Of a DNA stretch of 64,000 bases, positions 9,684 to 20,827 are shown in pieces. The notes beneath the pieces were generated by a model that was not told the origin of the DNA, did no database searches, and was given only the letters and a program-made list of their open reading frames with translations. Within the stretch, counting starts at the first letter, position 1; every line of letters begins with the position of its first letter. This DNA comes from Macrosoma leucophasiata. Lineage: Eukaryota; Arthropoda; Insecta; Lepidoptera; Hedylidae. The stretch lies in NCBI GenBank assembly GCA_036365455.1, contig JAWQUS010000003.1:4980001-5044000 (forward strand). The letters run 5' to 3'. Made by a program: the position numbers and the translations under genes.

Positions 9684-10086
9684 CAAGTCTCAATTACCAT
9701 AGTTGTTTTCCCATCTACAATACTTTCCTACGTCACCCATCGCACACATGCTAATTTTCACACTCCACGGCCCAAGGTAAAGTCCAGTAACGCTCTGTCT
9801 CTTTCACACTAATGGCGACCAGCGTTTGTTAGTGGCAACAACATAAATATTTGTATATTGCGACCTCGGTTACTTACTCGTGTCTCGTGTCATATTGAAA
9901 ATGTTTGAAATAAGAATGTTTGCTGTTACTATTTTCTAAATTATGTTACTAACCTATTAAGTAAGTAGCCATTTATAGCGTTGATGGTATCCATTTACGA
10001 AGATTTCATACTTATATTATACGTATCTATCACAGACCAATCAGCCTTCCTTGTTCCATAGTCGATGGTATCTACTTATACAGGTA
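9684..10086. other. Unassigned
   Basis: Nothing recognised. Confidence 0.3.
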
Positions 10087-10247
10087 GGTGTAATTTCCGG
10101 CACAGAGGCATAACACCTTAGGCTTCAGGAGTGGTAACGCATCTGCATTTTGACCTTGGTCATTCTGTTAGTGTTTGTAGGCTGCAGTCATCACTTAACA
10201 TCAATGTGAGCTGCATGCTTGTTTCCCACTTCCATCCGACAAAAAAA
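10087..10247 (+). mobile_element. A retroposon, 5'-truncated
   Basis: Starts within A at GTAATTTCCGGCACAGAGGC and runs to the common 3' end, here CACTTCCATCCGACAAAAAAA. The variable 5' end with fixed A-rich 3' end is the pattern of target-primed reverse transcription. Confidence 0.6.
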
Positions 10248-10277
10248 GGTACGCTATAATCATTAAAAGTTAGGAAT

Positions 10278-10395
10278 GTTAGGATCCCACTGCAGAATCA
10301 TTTCGTTCATCCAGATATGCTGCAAACCTACATCCAGAGAATATATACCTATCCACTAGGTTGCCTATCAAAAATTGGCTGCAAGTATTCTTAAT
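10278..10395 (+). repeat. E element, single arm
   Basis: AGGATCCCACTGCAGAATCA to CTAGGTTGCCTATCAAAAAT matches one terminal arm of the E element at 21930-22455. Confidence 0.5.
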
Positions 10396-10411
10396 TAAAT
10401 TATATTATTTT

Positions 10412-10452
10412 ATTTCTCCCTACCTATAATTAAATTATAGGTAGGGAGAAAT
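10412..10452. other. Perfect 19 bp hairpin
   Basis: ATTTCTCCCTACCTATAAT, a 3 nt TAA loop, then its exact reverse complement. No terminator or RNA gene role is implied by context. Confidence 0.6.
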
Positions 10453-10737
10453 TGTCTTTGTCACAACTTACCTTTGTCACAACTCTCCTGGGTCTCCCCT
10501 ACTTATAAGAACATTACCATAATGTGCTTTGAGGTTCAGAAAACATGTCATAGTTTTTAAGCGTGTATGGTTGGAAACTATTATTTTAATTGCACTGCTC
10601 TTATAATTCATTGAACGTGATAATACCTACATAGTTCGCTAAATGTACAAGGTAAGACAATTATTGTTTATATAGTAGGTAATTTAGATAATGATGTGAT
10701 ATGCGTGTCAATCATTAGGTAAGAGACATGTGATCTT

Positions 10738-10793
10738 ATATATTTTTATGTTATGAAGTGGCAAACATGCATACAGTTCACTTGAATGATAAG
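10738..10793 (-). repeat. A retroposon 3' fragment
   Basis: TTTTTATGTTATGAAGTGGC and TTCACTTGAATGATAAG match the A 3' end. It is cut off by the Lx tail that begins at the adjacent T-run. Confidence 0.5.
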
Positions 10794-10794
10794 T

Positions 10795-11180
10795 TTTTTT
10801 TATGTCTGAAGGTTGACAGACAAGCAAACGGGCCACCTGATGGAAAGTGGTCACCATCGCCTATGAACATTTACAACACCAGGGGAGTTTCCAACGCGCT
10901 GCTAGCCTTGCAGGACTCTTTTTGACGCTATTTTTGAAGAACTCCATATTGTAGCACCTATGGAACACCTCAGAGGGTAGTTCGGTCCACAATTTACACG
11001 TTATGGGCAGGAACGAACGTGAAAACCGCACCGTTGAGCACTGCCAGGTGTCCAGTCGGTGAGGAACTTCTCCCTTCGGCGGGTAGTACAGTGTAGGAAA
11101 AGAGACGGCACCATGTCAAACAGTTCAGCATAGCACTCACCATTGTAGAGACTCCCAATGTCTCTGCGCAGGCTCAGTAA
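10795..11180 (-). mobile_element. Lx LINE 3' end, 5'-truncated
   Basis: The minus strand carries the Lx RT C-terminal coding region, decayed but recognisable (…ACGTTCGTTCCTGCCC…), then the 3' UTR and a terminal A-run (T-run at about 10795-10800). Homologous to 1-243. Confidence 0.6.
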
Positions 11181-11261
11181 GTAAGTAATACCTTTTGCAT
11201 CCTAAACAAAACTAAACATCTAGGTAGAGTGTCCAACAAGAAATATTGTAGATCTACCTGA

Positions 11262-11402
11262 GGAAAGAGACTTCGGCTTATTTCGGGTCTGTAGAGTGTC
11301 ATCTTTTTCGCACCTTACCTTTATGACGTTTGTCCACCATTTTGATCAAGTTTTGACCAATACCGGACTATCAGTGCTTACGTAGACGGTGTGCAGCAGG
11401 AA
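11262..11402 (-). repeat. Second copy of the 931-1053 repeat
   Basis: The reverse complement contains CTGCTGCACAC, CGTCTACGTAAGCA, TCCGGTATTGGTCAAAACTT and CTCTACAGACCCGAAATAA, as at 931-1075. The 16 bp TIRs are degenerate here. Confidence 0.5.
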
Positions 11403-12229
11403 TATATTATTGTTGTCATGCAAAAATTACATAAACTAATAATTTGATACAAAAAAAACAAGGATTCAAATAATTTTTTGAGTATTTTTCCATGATTCTA
11501 CGCTTTTTTTTCTATCTTTTGATAGAGTGTACAAGGTGCGGGCCCAACGTGGAACTTGTTTTTTGCTATGAAGAAATTCGGTATATCATAATTACGTACC
11601 ATTCCTCTCCATACCGGACCAGGTACCAGTTTCTTCGGCTAATGTTGTTCCTCGATGTCGCAGTTTGACAGTCTAGTAGAGATGAGTCATCATCAGCTTA
11701 TCTTAAAATTCGACACAAAAATTGATTACTTATGCAGATACTAGTAAAAGATTATGCTATTTCAATATTTCAGATACAGCTATCTAAGTAACCAAGGAAA
11801 ATATCTAGTTAGAAATAAAATAACTACGAGTTAATACCTACAATTCGTAGGTGACGCTATGTTAGTAGGTACCTATTAACTGCTTAATTTTATTGTAGAA
11901 ATTATATTTGCGGATTTCCTCGCGTATAGGTGTATATGCTTCCAACTTCTTCTCTTACTCGAAGTTTCCATCTAGCGAAGATGGAAAGCGACCGAACCGC
12001 CCCGGGTAAAAGAAGTTGGGAGTATTGTACACTGTACACGCGAAAACAACTCGCGAAAAACCTGCGAAAACGTTACATACTACATTTTTATGATCACTTA
12101 AATGTTACAATACATAGCAACATTAGACATAATCTATACAAATAAATAAAATTGGAGTGTCTGTTTGTAATATTAAAATAACCGCTTTTTACTAAATGCA
12201 TATGTATGTATACACGGTACATATACCAA
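11403..12229. other. Unassigned
   Basis: No recognisable gene or window repeat. Confidence 0.3.
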
Positions 12230-12655
12230 AACCACATTTTTTCAATTTTTGTCTGTCTGTCTGTCTGTCTGTTTGGTGGGGCTAATCTTGGGAACGGCTG
12301 GACCGATTTTGACGGGACTTTCACTGGCAGATAGCTGACGTGACAAGGAGTAACTTAAGCTACTTTTATTTCCATACATTCATACATACATACAAACCTA
12401 AATACAAATAAGTAGATTGGAGTGTATCCGACTTTGACGGGACTTCCACGGGTAGGTAGCTGATGTAATAAGGAGTAACTTAGGCTACTTTTATCTCCAT
12501 ACATCCATCCATACATACATACATACCTACATACAAATAAGTAGAATTGGAGTGTATCCGACTTTCACGGGACTTCCACGGGTAGGTAGCTGATGTAATA
12601 AGGAGTAACTTAGGCTACTTTTATGTCCATACATCCATACATACATACATATATA

Positions 12656-12965
12656 AGGAAGAAGAAAGAAAGAAAGAAAATACATTTATTAGGACAAATA
12701 GGTAAACAAAACAGAGAAAGAAAAGAAAATAGAATCAATTAAAACTTAAACAAGAACTAAATTTTAAAATTGTCCTAAAGGGTCCCCAACCCAGCATTGT
12801 GCCGGATTAAAAACCCGGCGCTGGTATTATGTTGGGGCCCTAAACTGTGACACTACGGATGCCCAACTGCTGCCAATTTAGAGCTGAAGTTAAAAAAATA
12901 AAAAACTAAAAAGGGACACTAACTTTAAATAATTTTTAAATAATAATATAAATTATACATACACA
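12656..12965 (-). repeat. Insert inside the array, first copy
   Basis: About 310 bp from AAGGAAGAAGAAAGAAAG, including CCGGATTAAAAACCCGGCGC. The minus strand ends AATAAATGTATTTTCTTTC, consistent with a polyadenylated retro-insert. It is repeated at 13344-13672 with few differences. Confidence 0.6.
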
Positions 12966-13343
12966 TACAAATAAGTAGATTGGAGTGTATCCGACTTTGA
13001 CGGGAATTCCACGGGTAGGTAGCTGATGTAATAAGGAGTAACTTAGGCTACTTTTATCTCCATACATCCATCCATACATACATACATACCTACATACAAA
13101 TAAGTAGAATTGGAGTGTATCCGACTTTCACGGGACTTCCACGGGTAGGTAGCTGATGTAATAAGGAGTAACTTAGGCTACTTTTATCTCTATACATCCA
13201 TCCATACATACATACATACCTACATACAAATAAGTAGAATTGGAGTGTATCCGACTTTCACGGGACTTCCACGGGTAGGTAGCTGATGTAATAAGGAGTA
13301 ACTTAGGCTACTTTTATCTCCATACATCCATACATACATACAT

Positions 13344-13672
13344 ATATAAGAAAGAAGAAAGAAAGAAAGAAAATACATTTATTAGGACAAAAAGGTACAC
13401 AAAAGAAAACAAAACAGAGAAAGAAAAGAAAATAGAATTAATTAAAACTTAAACAAGAACTAAATTTTAAAATTGTCCTAAAGGGTCCCCAACTCAGCAT
13501 TGTGGCGGATTAAAAACCCGGCGCTGGTATTATGTTGGGGCCCTAAACTGTGACACTACGGATGCCCAACTGCTGCCAATTTAGAGCTGAAGTTAAAAAA
13601 ATAAAAAACTAAAAAGGGACACTAACTTTAAATAATTTTTAAATAATAATATAAATTATACATACACATACA
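13344..13672 (-). repeat. Insert inside the array, second copy
   Basis: Near-identical to 12656-12965, with a small extra ACAAAAGAAAAC. Its presence at the same phase of the 130 bp unit shows that it was amplified together with the array. Confidence 0.6.
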
Positions 13673-14004
13673 AATAAATAGAATTTGAGTGTCTCCGATT
13701 TTGACGGAACTTTCACTGGCAGATAGCTGATGTGACAAGGAGTAACTTAAGCTACTTTTATCTCCATACATACATACATACAAATAAATAGAATTTAAGT
13801 GTCTTCGATTTTGACGGGCCTTTCACTGGCAGATAGTTGATGTAATAAGGAGTAACTTAGGCTACTTTTATACTAGCTGCGCCCACGACTTCGTCCGGGG
13901 AGATACTGAACAAACATATTTTTTCTCACGTGGACGCAGTCGCGGGAACAGGTAGTATGGAATATATCGCTACTTCGCTACCTATGTTGCCTTTTACAGA
14001 CATT

Positions 14005-14238
14005 GTTTTTTTATGTAAGGGAAGTGGCAAACAAGCATGCATGCAACTGCAGTTCACATTGATGTTAAGTGATGATTGCAGCCTATAGACATCCACACAA
14101 AGACTAAGGTCTAAATGCAGATGCGTTACCATTCCTGAGGCGTAAGGTGTTATGCCTCTGTGCCGGCAATTACAACCCGTAAATTACCACCTGGCCGCAA
14201 CACGATAGTGCTGAACACTACCATTTAGCGGCAAGTAA
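14005..14238 (-). mobile_element. A retroposon, 5'-truncated
   Basis: T-run at 14005-14011, then ATGTAAGGGAAGTGGCAAAC through to ACCATTTAGCGGCAAGTA, where it stops about 70 bp short of the A 5' end. Confidence 0.6.
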
Positions 14239-15382
14239 CTTCGTATATTATGTTGTGTGATCATTTTCTCTATTCTGTCCTTAAACGGTGATAAACCGCG
14301 TTCGTACGAGGGCAACACACTTTCAAGGTTTCGAGGAAGCAATTGTGTTTTGCTTATTTCCTTTAATATTTAAACGATTGTAAATATAGATTAACTGGTT
14401 TTTATTTAAACACTAATACACTGGTACGTGAGCAGCTGATGTTTAGTTGGCAATATAGTTCGTTTATAGGCTTTATTTAGAAAAAGCGACAAAAGAGGGA
14501 ATGCGGGACCAGTTACACAATGCTGATGTAGAGTTTAGATTGAGCTTCGAGAGACCAAGGCTGAAAATCTTGCCAATAAGGTAGAATAAAAAAAACATAT
14601 AGGGTACTTCTTCGAGCTAAAAACTTGACAAGGACTGCAAAAACACATAAATGCATAATTCAGATTATACGCTGATTTTTCAAAGCAGATTTTTCCATAG
14701 TATCCGAATAATTAAAAAAAAATCTCTGTTGTTTAAATTACTATCAAGAGAGTCGCGGAGAGTTGAGAAAAGTAATGGTAAAAAAATAGTATGGAAAACA
14801 CAATAGGTGCAAATAGAAATGAATCACAGAAATGTTTCAATCTTACCTACCTACAGAGCGCATAACTTCCAAACGACTGCACAAAATTGGATAAATATTT
14901 CTTTTCTGTGTTCGTTGTTGTCAAGAGTAGATGGTTTGTTTGAAAAAAATCGACAGGAAATAAAGTTTGAGAAACACTGGATAAGAGATGTTGGAAACTT
15001 CTTAATATAGTGATGTTGGGATTGTAACGCGCACGGCTTATTCCGTGTAATATAAGCAACGCGATTAGGTGTTGACTGTAATCGATACCCATGCGTGCGG
15101 CACGTCACTATTCGTGCTCACATCACTATTATAGCTGTCGTCCGTCAACGTCACTCAAATTGTATGTATGGATGTCACTTACCTTTACCAGAGAATATGT
15201 AATAATACCTTTACGTAAAATAAGGTAGGTAGGTACTTAAAAATACCTATAATTGTTAAGGTTCTCGCAGGGATTCCGCCACCAGATTCTGGAAATATAA
15301 ATAAATAAAATTGTTGTTTTAAGTATCTAGTGTCTATCAATCTGCTACTTCCAGGTGTTGAATATAAAAATAGGTACCTGAT
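14239..15382. other. Unassigned AT-rich
   Basis: Overlapping short frames on both strands at about 14800-15110 show no known motif. CCAGAGAATATGTAATAATAC at about 15189 resembles the end of repeat N (50943). Confidence 0.3.
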
Positions 15383-15655
15383 ATTTTTAAGCCACAAAGG
15401 TGGCAAACAAGCGTCCAGAACAAAGGTGGCAAACAAGTGTGCAGTTCACATGCATGTTAAGTGATTAACTGCAGTTTATAGACATCTAGGTACATAAAAA
15501 CCAAAGTTCAAAATGCAGATGCGCTGCAACCTCTTATGGGGCCCTTATATTAGAGGCCATTGGCCATTACCATCTAACCTGAACATGATACCGCTAAACA
15601 CTACCATATGGCGGCAGATAGAGTAAGTAATGCGGTGGTGCCAACGACCTCGAGT
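15383..15655 (-). mobile_element. A retroposon, old subfamily
   Basis: Diverged A copy ending in CGACCTCGAGTCCCT. AGGTGGCAAACAAG occurs twice (about 15399 and 15424), a small internal duplication. Confidence 0.55.
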
Positions 15656-16384
15656 CCCTACCCCGGATCTACCGAAGAACTTATAGTGTATAAAATTCTC
15701 ACCCTCCCATGTAACCTCATTCTTCCCGACTGCTTGTGTATCTAATAAAAAACTTTAAACAAAAAATACTGATTAAAAGACCAGATAATTGCATCACTAA
15801 AAACTGAAAAATACTTAACAGAGATGTAAACCCAAGATGTACGTCATACCTAGTTATGAATTGTTAAGAAGTCGGGCCATTAATCCTTGGATTTGGCGAT
15901 CAGACTTATATTTTTAAATTATTTGTGCGTATTTTTTGTAAGACGTTTAATGGCTTAACACATACGCCACTAAACTGGATACTGCATAGAAACGAAATGT
16001 GGTATGTGAAAACATTGTACCTAACTAGTTTAAGATTTACGATCTATGAAATATAATCATTACCCAACAAGTACATAACTGTCCAGATATTGTAAGTCCA
16101 TAAATCCTTGAGGTCATATTGGCGAATGACCGCATTACTTGAAAAAGTTAATGACACCGCGTGCCAGATTGTTGCTGATAAAAATTCATTACTTTACGTA
16201 ATGTTGCCGTATATGATAAATAATGTGTTACGCAGTTATTAAATTTTGACACGCTTACAGCTTGTTATGTCACTTAAGCAAGCTAGTATTTATCCACAGA
16301 TCACCTATTTATCACTATAATCTGTGTATTAGGTATATCCGTCTCTAGGCGGTAGGTAAGTGTTCTGCTTTATCATTTCAGCCG
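15656..16384. other. Unassigned
   Basis: No supported feature. Confidence 0.3.
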
Positions 16385-16648
16385 ATGACGCTCTGTTGGA
16401 AGCCTTCCCTAAAGATTTGCATAGCGAACGGTCCTAGACCACCCTCATCCAGCGATTGCCCGCAACCTTCACTCGGTTGTCAGTCCACCTCATGGGAGCC
16501 TGCCTACGTTTGTACGCTTCGTCTTTCGTCTACAGGCACGCAGCCGCCACTCGAGAACTTTTCTACTCCAACGGCCGTCGGTCCTACGAGCTACGTGCCC
16601 TGCCCATTGTCACTTGAATTTCGCTCTTCGTTGGGCTATGTCAGAGAC
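16385..16648 (-). pseudogene. RTE-type ORF C-terminal relic
   Basis: Minus-strand translation reads SDIAQRRAKFK, a stop, then QWAGHVARRTDGRWSRKVLEW. This aligns with residues about 915-950 of the intact RTE protein at 52595-55597 (VADIAKQ...WQWAGHIARRTDSRWGRKVLEW). It is a decayed fragment from a related but distinct element. Confidence 0.65.
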
Positions 16649-16803
16649 TTTTTTTATGTTACGAACGTGGCAAACAAGCACGCAGTTCACATGGATGTTA
16701 AGTGATGACTGCAGCCTATAGACTGCAGATGTCGAAAACACAACCAGAGGTCGAAATGCAGATGCGTCGCCACCTCTGACCTTAGTCGTTGTCTCTGTGA
16801 TTA
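16649..16803 (-). mobile_element. A retroposon fragment
   Basis: T-run at 16649-16655, then TTACGAACGTGGCAAACAAG to CTCTGTGATT. It separates two RTE-like relics of opposite orientation. Confidence 0.55.
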
Positions 16804-17075
16804 AGCCAGATGGTTTTTTCGGTTTTGTGGATTTTGAGAAAGCGTTTGAGTAGAGTATAACAAAAGGAGCTGTGGGACATTTTGTCAGAATATGGTATTG
16901 ACGATTGACGACAGTCATTGCTTTGTGCAATACAGTCCACGTATGAGGACTGTCAAGCTTGTGAGCAGGTACCTATGTTGGGAACATGTCACCCTGGCTT
17001 GATGTTAACATCGGTGTCAGACAGGGTTGCGTGCTTTCGTCTAGGCTGCTTAACATATATCATATCTCTGACCAT
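16803..17075 (+). pseudogene. Reverse transcriptase relic, RTE-like
   Basis: The plus strand encodes FCFVDFEKAFE near 16815-16850 (RT motif A region) and, after stops and frame changes, DVNIGVRQGCVLSSRLLNIY near 16995-17060 (RT motif B region). The order and spacing suit an RT palm domain. The ORF is clearly dead. Confidence 0.6.
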
Positions 17076-17999
17076 TGTCCCCCAATCATGTCAATCTTTC
17101 GAAGTCAATTTATCAAAGTTTACCGTAGTAACATGACACATGTCTCACTTTGATTTTCTTTTAAGTAAGGAAATTGGTTTGGGTACCGAACTATCGGCAA
17201 ACACTAGGTAATTCAAACTGCATTATTTCAGCCAAGAAAAGAAACATTTAGCATTTTGGCTCTCACCCCATCCAGTTGTCTAATTATAATCGTGTTCAGG
17301 TATTAAGTACGGAATTGTATACTGTCACTGATAACATTTTATCGTGGTGTTGCAATGCGACTTTCTATCTTATTATAACCGAGCAAAGTCGTGTATTGTG
17401 TGTCGTCAGTCCGATAACGACGTACGTCGTTTGTCCTTGCTATTACAATTTACAATCTATGTAAATTTTCAATGTTCGGAGTTGAATGTACGTATTCGCG
17501 GACGTTCAGATAGAATACTTTCTAAGCGACAGCGAAATAACTGTGGATTCTTAAAACCAATCCTGGTTTTAAGAATTTTGTTTCATTTAACCATACATAT
17601 ACATTTGAGATGTTATTTTGCCGTATGGCATAGCCCTCTGAAACAAAATCTGAGATACATTAAATCAGTTTTTTTTTTTAGTAAGATTATCGACAGCATC
17701 CCCAGAATTTGGTATGTCTGTTTATTTATACTTTTAGAGACTTGTCGTATTATGGATAACTAGGTATATGCCTGCATTAAGGTAAGTACCTATGTAAAAT
17801 AGTATTCATCTCTTACCTTACCTACCTTTGGGTATGAAAATGTGATGTTATGTTCATTTTAGGTGTAGAGTATCGTTTATTACGGATAAATCAGCTTCCA
17901 ACACACTACTCACCAGAGATACCCGCAGATATTTAAATTATTTCATTTTAAGCGACTCTATCAATAAATAATAAGCCGCTCGTCATATTTCAGATCACT
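17076..17999. other. Unassigned, with one strong hairpin
   Basis: 17547-17576 is a perfect 13 bp stem (ATTCTTAAAACCA) with a 4 nt loop. Open frames around 17344-17763 have no recognisable domain. Otherwise featureless. Confidence 0.35.
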
Positions 18000-18172
18000 A
18001 CCTACATATTATAAAGTAAAATTCCCCTATTTTCTCTGTCTGTATATGTAAGCGCTAATCTCGGAGAGTTGTGAACGGATTTTGTTCCTGTTTGAAATTT
18101 TGGAAAGATAGTTTTCTGAGGAAGGTTTATATAATTATAATAACTGCTGCCCGTGTGAAGCCGGAGCGGGCT
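18000..18172 (-). repeat. K-type repeat
   Basis: The minus strand starts CTAGCAGCCCGCTCCGGCTTC, the common start of this repeat class, and runs through TTTCTCTGTCTG-type sequence. Non-coding. Confidence 0.5.
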
Positions 18173-18200
18173 GCTAGTTTATAATTATATATATATATAT

Positions 18201-18481
18201 ATTATGTTATAAAAGTGGCAAACAAGCGTGCAGTTCACATTGATGTTAAGTGATGACTGCAGCCTATAGACACCCACACAATGACCAGAGGTCAAAATGC
18301 AAATGAGCTGCCACTCCTGAGGCATTAGGTGTTATGCCTCTGTGCCGGAAATTACAGAGCCGTACATTACCACCTGACCGGAACACGATAGTGCTGAACA
18401 CTACCGTTTAACGGCAAGTATATTAGGTAATGCGGTGGTGCCTACGCCCGCGAGCTCCGTCACTGGAGCTCTATCACCAGT
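18201..18481 (-). mobile_element. A retroposon, near full length, young
   Basis: Complete from ATGTTATAAAAGTGGCAAAC to GAGCTCTATCACCAGT. It is preceded by an (AT)n stretch at 18186-18202. Confidence 0.65.
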
Positions 18482-18751
18482 AAAAGTATATTACGTTATA
18501 CTTTATGCTCACTGTAATATTAGATCCATGATTCGAATGTGGATCGTCTGAACACGCACCAAATGGATTTTAACGTTGGATCGTTATCTCGCAGCATCTT
18601 GTCTCTCACTGCTATCGTTTATAGTGATAAGGTGCTCATTTGGGAGGGTCGAGCGAGGTCGAGATTTGTGAATATTATTGTTTCCTAGTTGAAAACTTAG
18701 AAAGTTTCAATCGTTGAATCTTTTTGTGACGTTTAGCATAAGGTTTTCTTA

Positions 18752-18905
18752 GCCTGGGTTGCACTACGACTTTTGTTAACTTGGACTTTTGTTATTGTAA
18801 CATTTCACATCCTGCTCTAACTTTAACAGATTTCTTTACGTTAGAGAAGGATGTGAAATGTTACACTAACTTTAACTTTGACAAATATCGTAGTGCAACT
18901 CAGGC
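18752..18905. mobile_element. 154 bp palindromic MITE flanked by TTA
   Basis: GCCTGGGTTGCACTACGA at the left pairs with TCGTAGTGCAACTCAGGC at the right, and pairing extends inward to TAACATTTCACATCC. TTA is present on both sides (18749-18751, 18906-18908). A 3 bp TTA duplication is the signature of PIF/Harbinger-type elements. Confidence 0.6.
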
Positions 18906-18910
18906 TTAGG

Positions 18911-19196
18911 TTTTTTTTATGTTATAAAAGTGGCAAACAAGCCTGCAGATCATATTGATGTTAAGTGATGACTGCAGCCTATAGACACCCACAGAAAGAC
19001 CACAGGTCAAAATGCAGATGCGTTGCCACTCCTGAGTTCAACGTTCTTGTGCCTCTGTGACGGAAATTACAGGGCCGTACATTAACACCTGATCGGAACA
19101 CGACAGTGCTGAACAATGCCATTTAGCGGCAAGTAGATTAGGTAATGCGTTGGTGCCTACGCCCGCGAGCTTTGTCACTGGAGCTCTACCGCCTGT
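18911..19196 (-). mobile_element. A retroposon, near full length
   Basis: T-run at 18911-18918 to GAGCTCTACCGCCTGT. It abuts the TTA-flanked MITE. Confidence 0.65.
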
Positions 19197-19629
19197 AAAA
19201 ATACTCTACATATTTAAAAAAAACACGTACATTATTATATTAAACATACGTGTTTTTCGTATTTAAAAAAAGACATGTTATAAAATTAAATAATAGACGA
19301 AAATCAATTCGTAAAATAAATAGTTTTCAAGTCTAATAAAAGCGTCGTGCAATTCCCCTAAAGCTAATAACAAAAATTGTTATTCGCCAGCACATAGACG
19401 TACCATTACAAACACTAGTCTAGACTCGTAGGTATTAGACGTAGGTACGCTAAGTGGGAGCTGAGTCTGGAAGCCATTGTCTGCATCCGGTGTCCTATTT
19501 AAATTTTTCATATATTCTTTCTCTCTCACATCGGCTTAAGGCAAGCATTCTTTGATAAATAAAGTTTTAAAACTACGTCTGAAATCGTTCTTGTGGAACG
19601 TGATAGATAATGATTTTGGTTGATTTTAA
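19197..19629. other. Unassigned
   Basis: Contains an imperfect inverted repeat around 19222-19260 (AAAACACGTA...TACGTGTTTTT). No gene seen. Confidence 0.3.
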
Positions 19630-19812
19630 TACTAAATCTATACTAATATTATGAAGCTGAAGTGTTTCTTTGTTTGCTTGAACGCGCTTATCTCAGGAAC
19701 TACAGGTCCGATTTAAAAAAATATTTCAGTGTTAGATAGCCCATTTAGCTAAGATGAATAGGAGAGGGTAGGTAACATTGCAACCGCGCGAAGCCGGGGC
19801 GGGCCGCTAGTT
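19630..19812 (-). repeat. K-type repeat
   Basis: The minus strand begins CTAGCGGCCCGCCCCGGCTTC and ends near CTTCATAATATTAGTATAG, typical of the class. Confidence 0.55.
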
Positions 19813-20335
19813 CTTAATATAAGATATGTCAATTACTGACAGAGATAATCTTAATGCTTTATCTTATTTTAAGTTCTGAAAGAACCTTATGCTTCAGCAA
19901 CTTACCTCAATCCTTTTCAGATCGAGCTTCGCTTTTAGCTAATGTTCGTACATTTACCTACGAGTACCTTTACCTTTAGTCAAAGAGATAATTATCGCCT
20001 AATGATTCACAAGACTGTTGTGGGCTTCGGGAAAGGCTTTTGCTGCAGCAAGGCTTGCAGCTGTGGACATCTTTCGGACGAATGATGATGATGACTGTTA
20101 AAGAAACAAAGGAACAATTTTTATGATTTTTTACAATAAGTAGGTACGTGCGACTTGGAACCGAGAACGAGATGCCATTTCTCTGCCAACTCCACCACGA
20201 CAGAGACGACGCGATGACAAACTGATGGCGGGAAGATTATTCACAGAATGTCTATCACCTCTACCGGAGACAATGGTATTTTTCAAAGAGTATTATATAA
20301 TTTGGCTTAAGTATTATTTTAGTGTAAGTCAAAGT
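19813..20335. other. Unassigned
   Basis: The segment 20140-20275 (GACTTGGAACCGAGAACGAG, CACGACAGAGACGACGCG) has higher GC and may be a LINE relic, but I could not identify it. Confidence 0.3.
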
Positions 20336-20338
20336 TAT

Positions 20339-20521
20339 TTTATTTTATGTAATGGAAGTGGCAAACAAGCATGCAGTTTACATTGGTGTTAAGTGATGAC
20401 TGCAGCCTATAGACACTTAGGTACTCAAAGACCAAGGTCAAAATGCAGATGCGTTACCACTCTTTAGGCCTGAGGTGGTATAGTGTACATTACCACTCAT
20501 CACTGGAGCTCTACCACCAGT
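20339..20521 (-). mobile_element. A retroposon with internal deletion
   Basis: Both ends are present but about 100 bp is missing from the middle. AAAGTTAT occurs immediately left (20331-20338) and near the right end (20524-20531), a candidate 8 bp target duplication. Confidence 0.55.
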
Positions 20522-20569
20522 AAAAAGTTATGCATTTGTAACAGTTAATGTGGCTCCGTACCTAATAAT

Positions 20570-20668
20570 TATCACAGAGGCATAATGCATATAACGCATC
20601 TTCATTTTGACGTTTGTTTTTTGTGTAGATGTCTATAGGCTGCAGCCATCACTTAACATCTAGCTTAG
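20570..20668 (+). repeat. A retroposon fragment, opposite strand
   Basis: ATCACAGAGGCATAATGC to CATCACTTAACATCTAG. It lacks both ends. Confidence 0.45.
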
Positions 20669-20680
20669 AGTTACATAAAC

Positions 20681-20770
20681 GTAACTTCACGTCTATAATC
20701 CCGAAGGGGTAGGCAGAGGTAAATGCATGCATTCAAGCATACATGCAAACACCCACGATTCGCGATTATA
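20681..20770 (-). repeat. SINE C 3' fragment
   Basis: GTAACTTCACGTCTATAATC followed by CCGAAGGGGTAGGCAGAGG is the conserved C tail on the minus strand. The tRNA-like head is missing. Confidence 0.55.
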
Positions 20771-20827
20771 GGTATACCTACTCTATTAAATAAATCCTTT
20801 TTGAAACAGGGGATCATACCCTGATTT

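Larger units (their letters stand above)
12277..13868 (+). repeat. 130 bp tandem array with higher-order structure
   Basis: The unit is GGAGTGTATCCGACTTT, then GACTTCCACGGGTAGGTAGC, then TAAGGAGTAACTTAGGCTAC and a (CATA)n stretch. Unit starts fall at about 12417, 12546, 12980, 13110, 13240, 13684 and 13795, with an earlier one near 12290. The spacing is 129-130 bp except where the insert intervenes. Insert plus neighbouring units repeat with a period of about 0.70 kb. Confidence 0.75.
12230..13960 (+). mobile_element. K1: lepidopteran-type repeat swollen by tandem arrays
   Basis: The left end (GTCTGTCTGTCTGTCTG, GGTGGGGCTAATCTTGGGAA) and right end (ACTAGCTGCGCCCACGACTT to about 13960) match the compact copy K2 at 26272-26572 in reverse. 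K2 has one internal unit where K1 has eight, plus two copies of a foreign insert. Confidence 0.65.

Noticed and set aside
12277..13868. CRISPR-like regular spacing of repeats
   Set aside because: Repeat units are contiguous 130 bp tandem copies, not short repeats with unique spacers, and the DNA is eukaryotic.
17344..17763. 139-codon frame
   Set aside because: No recognisable domain, contains a hairpin and low-complexity parts; length is possible by chance.
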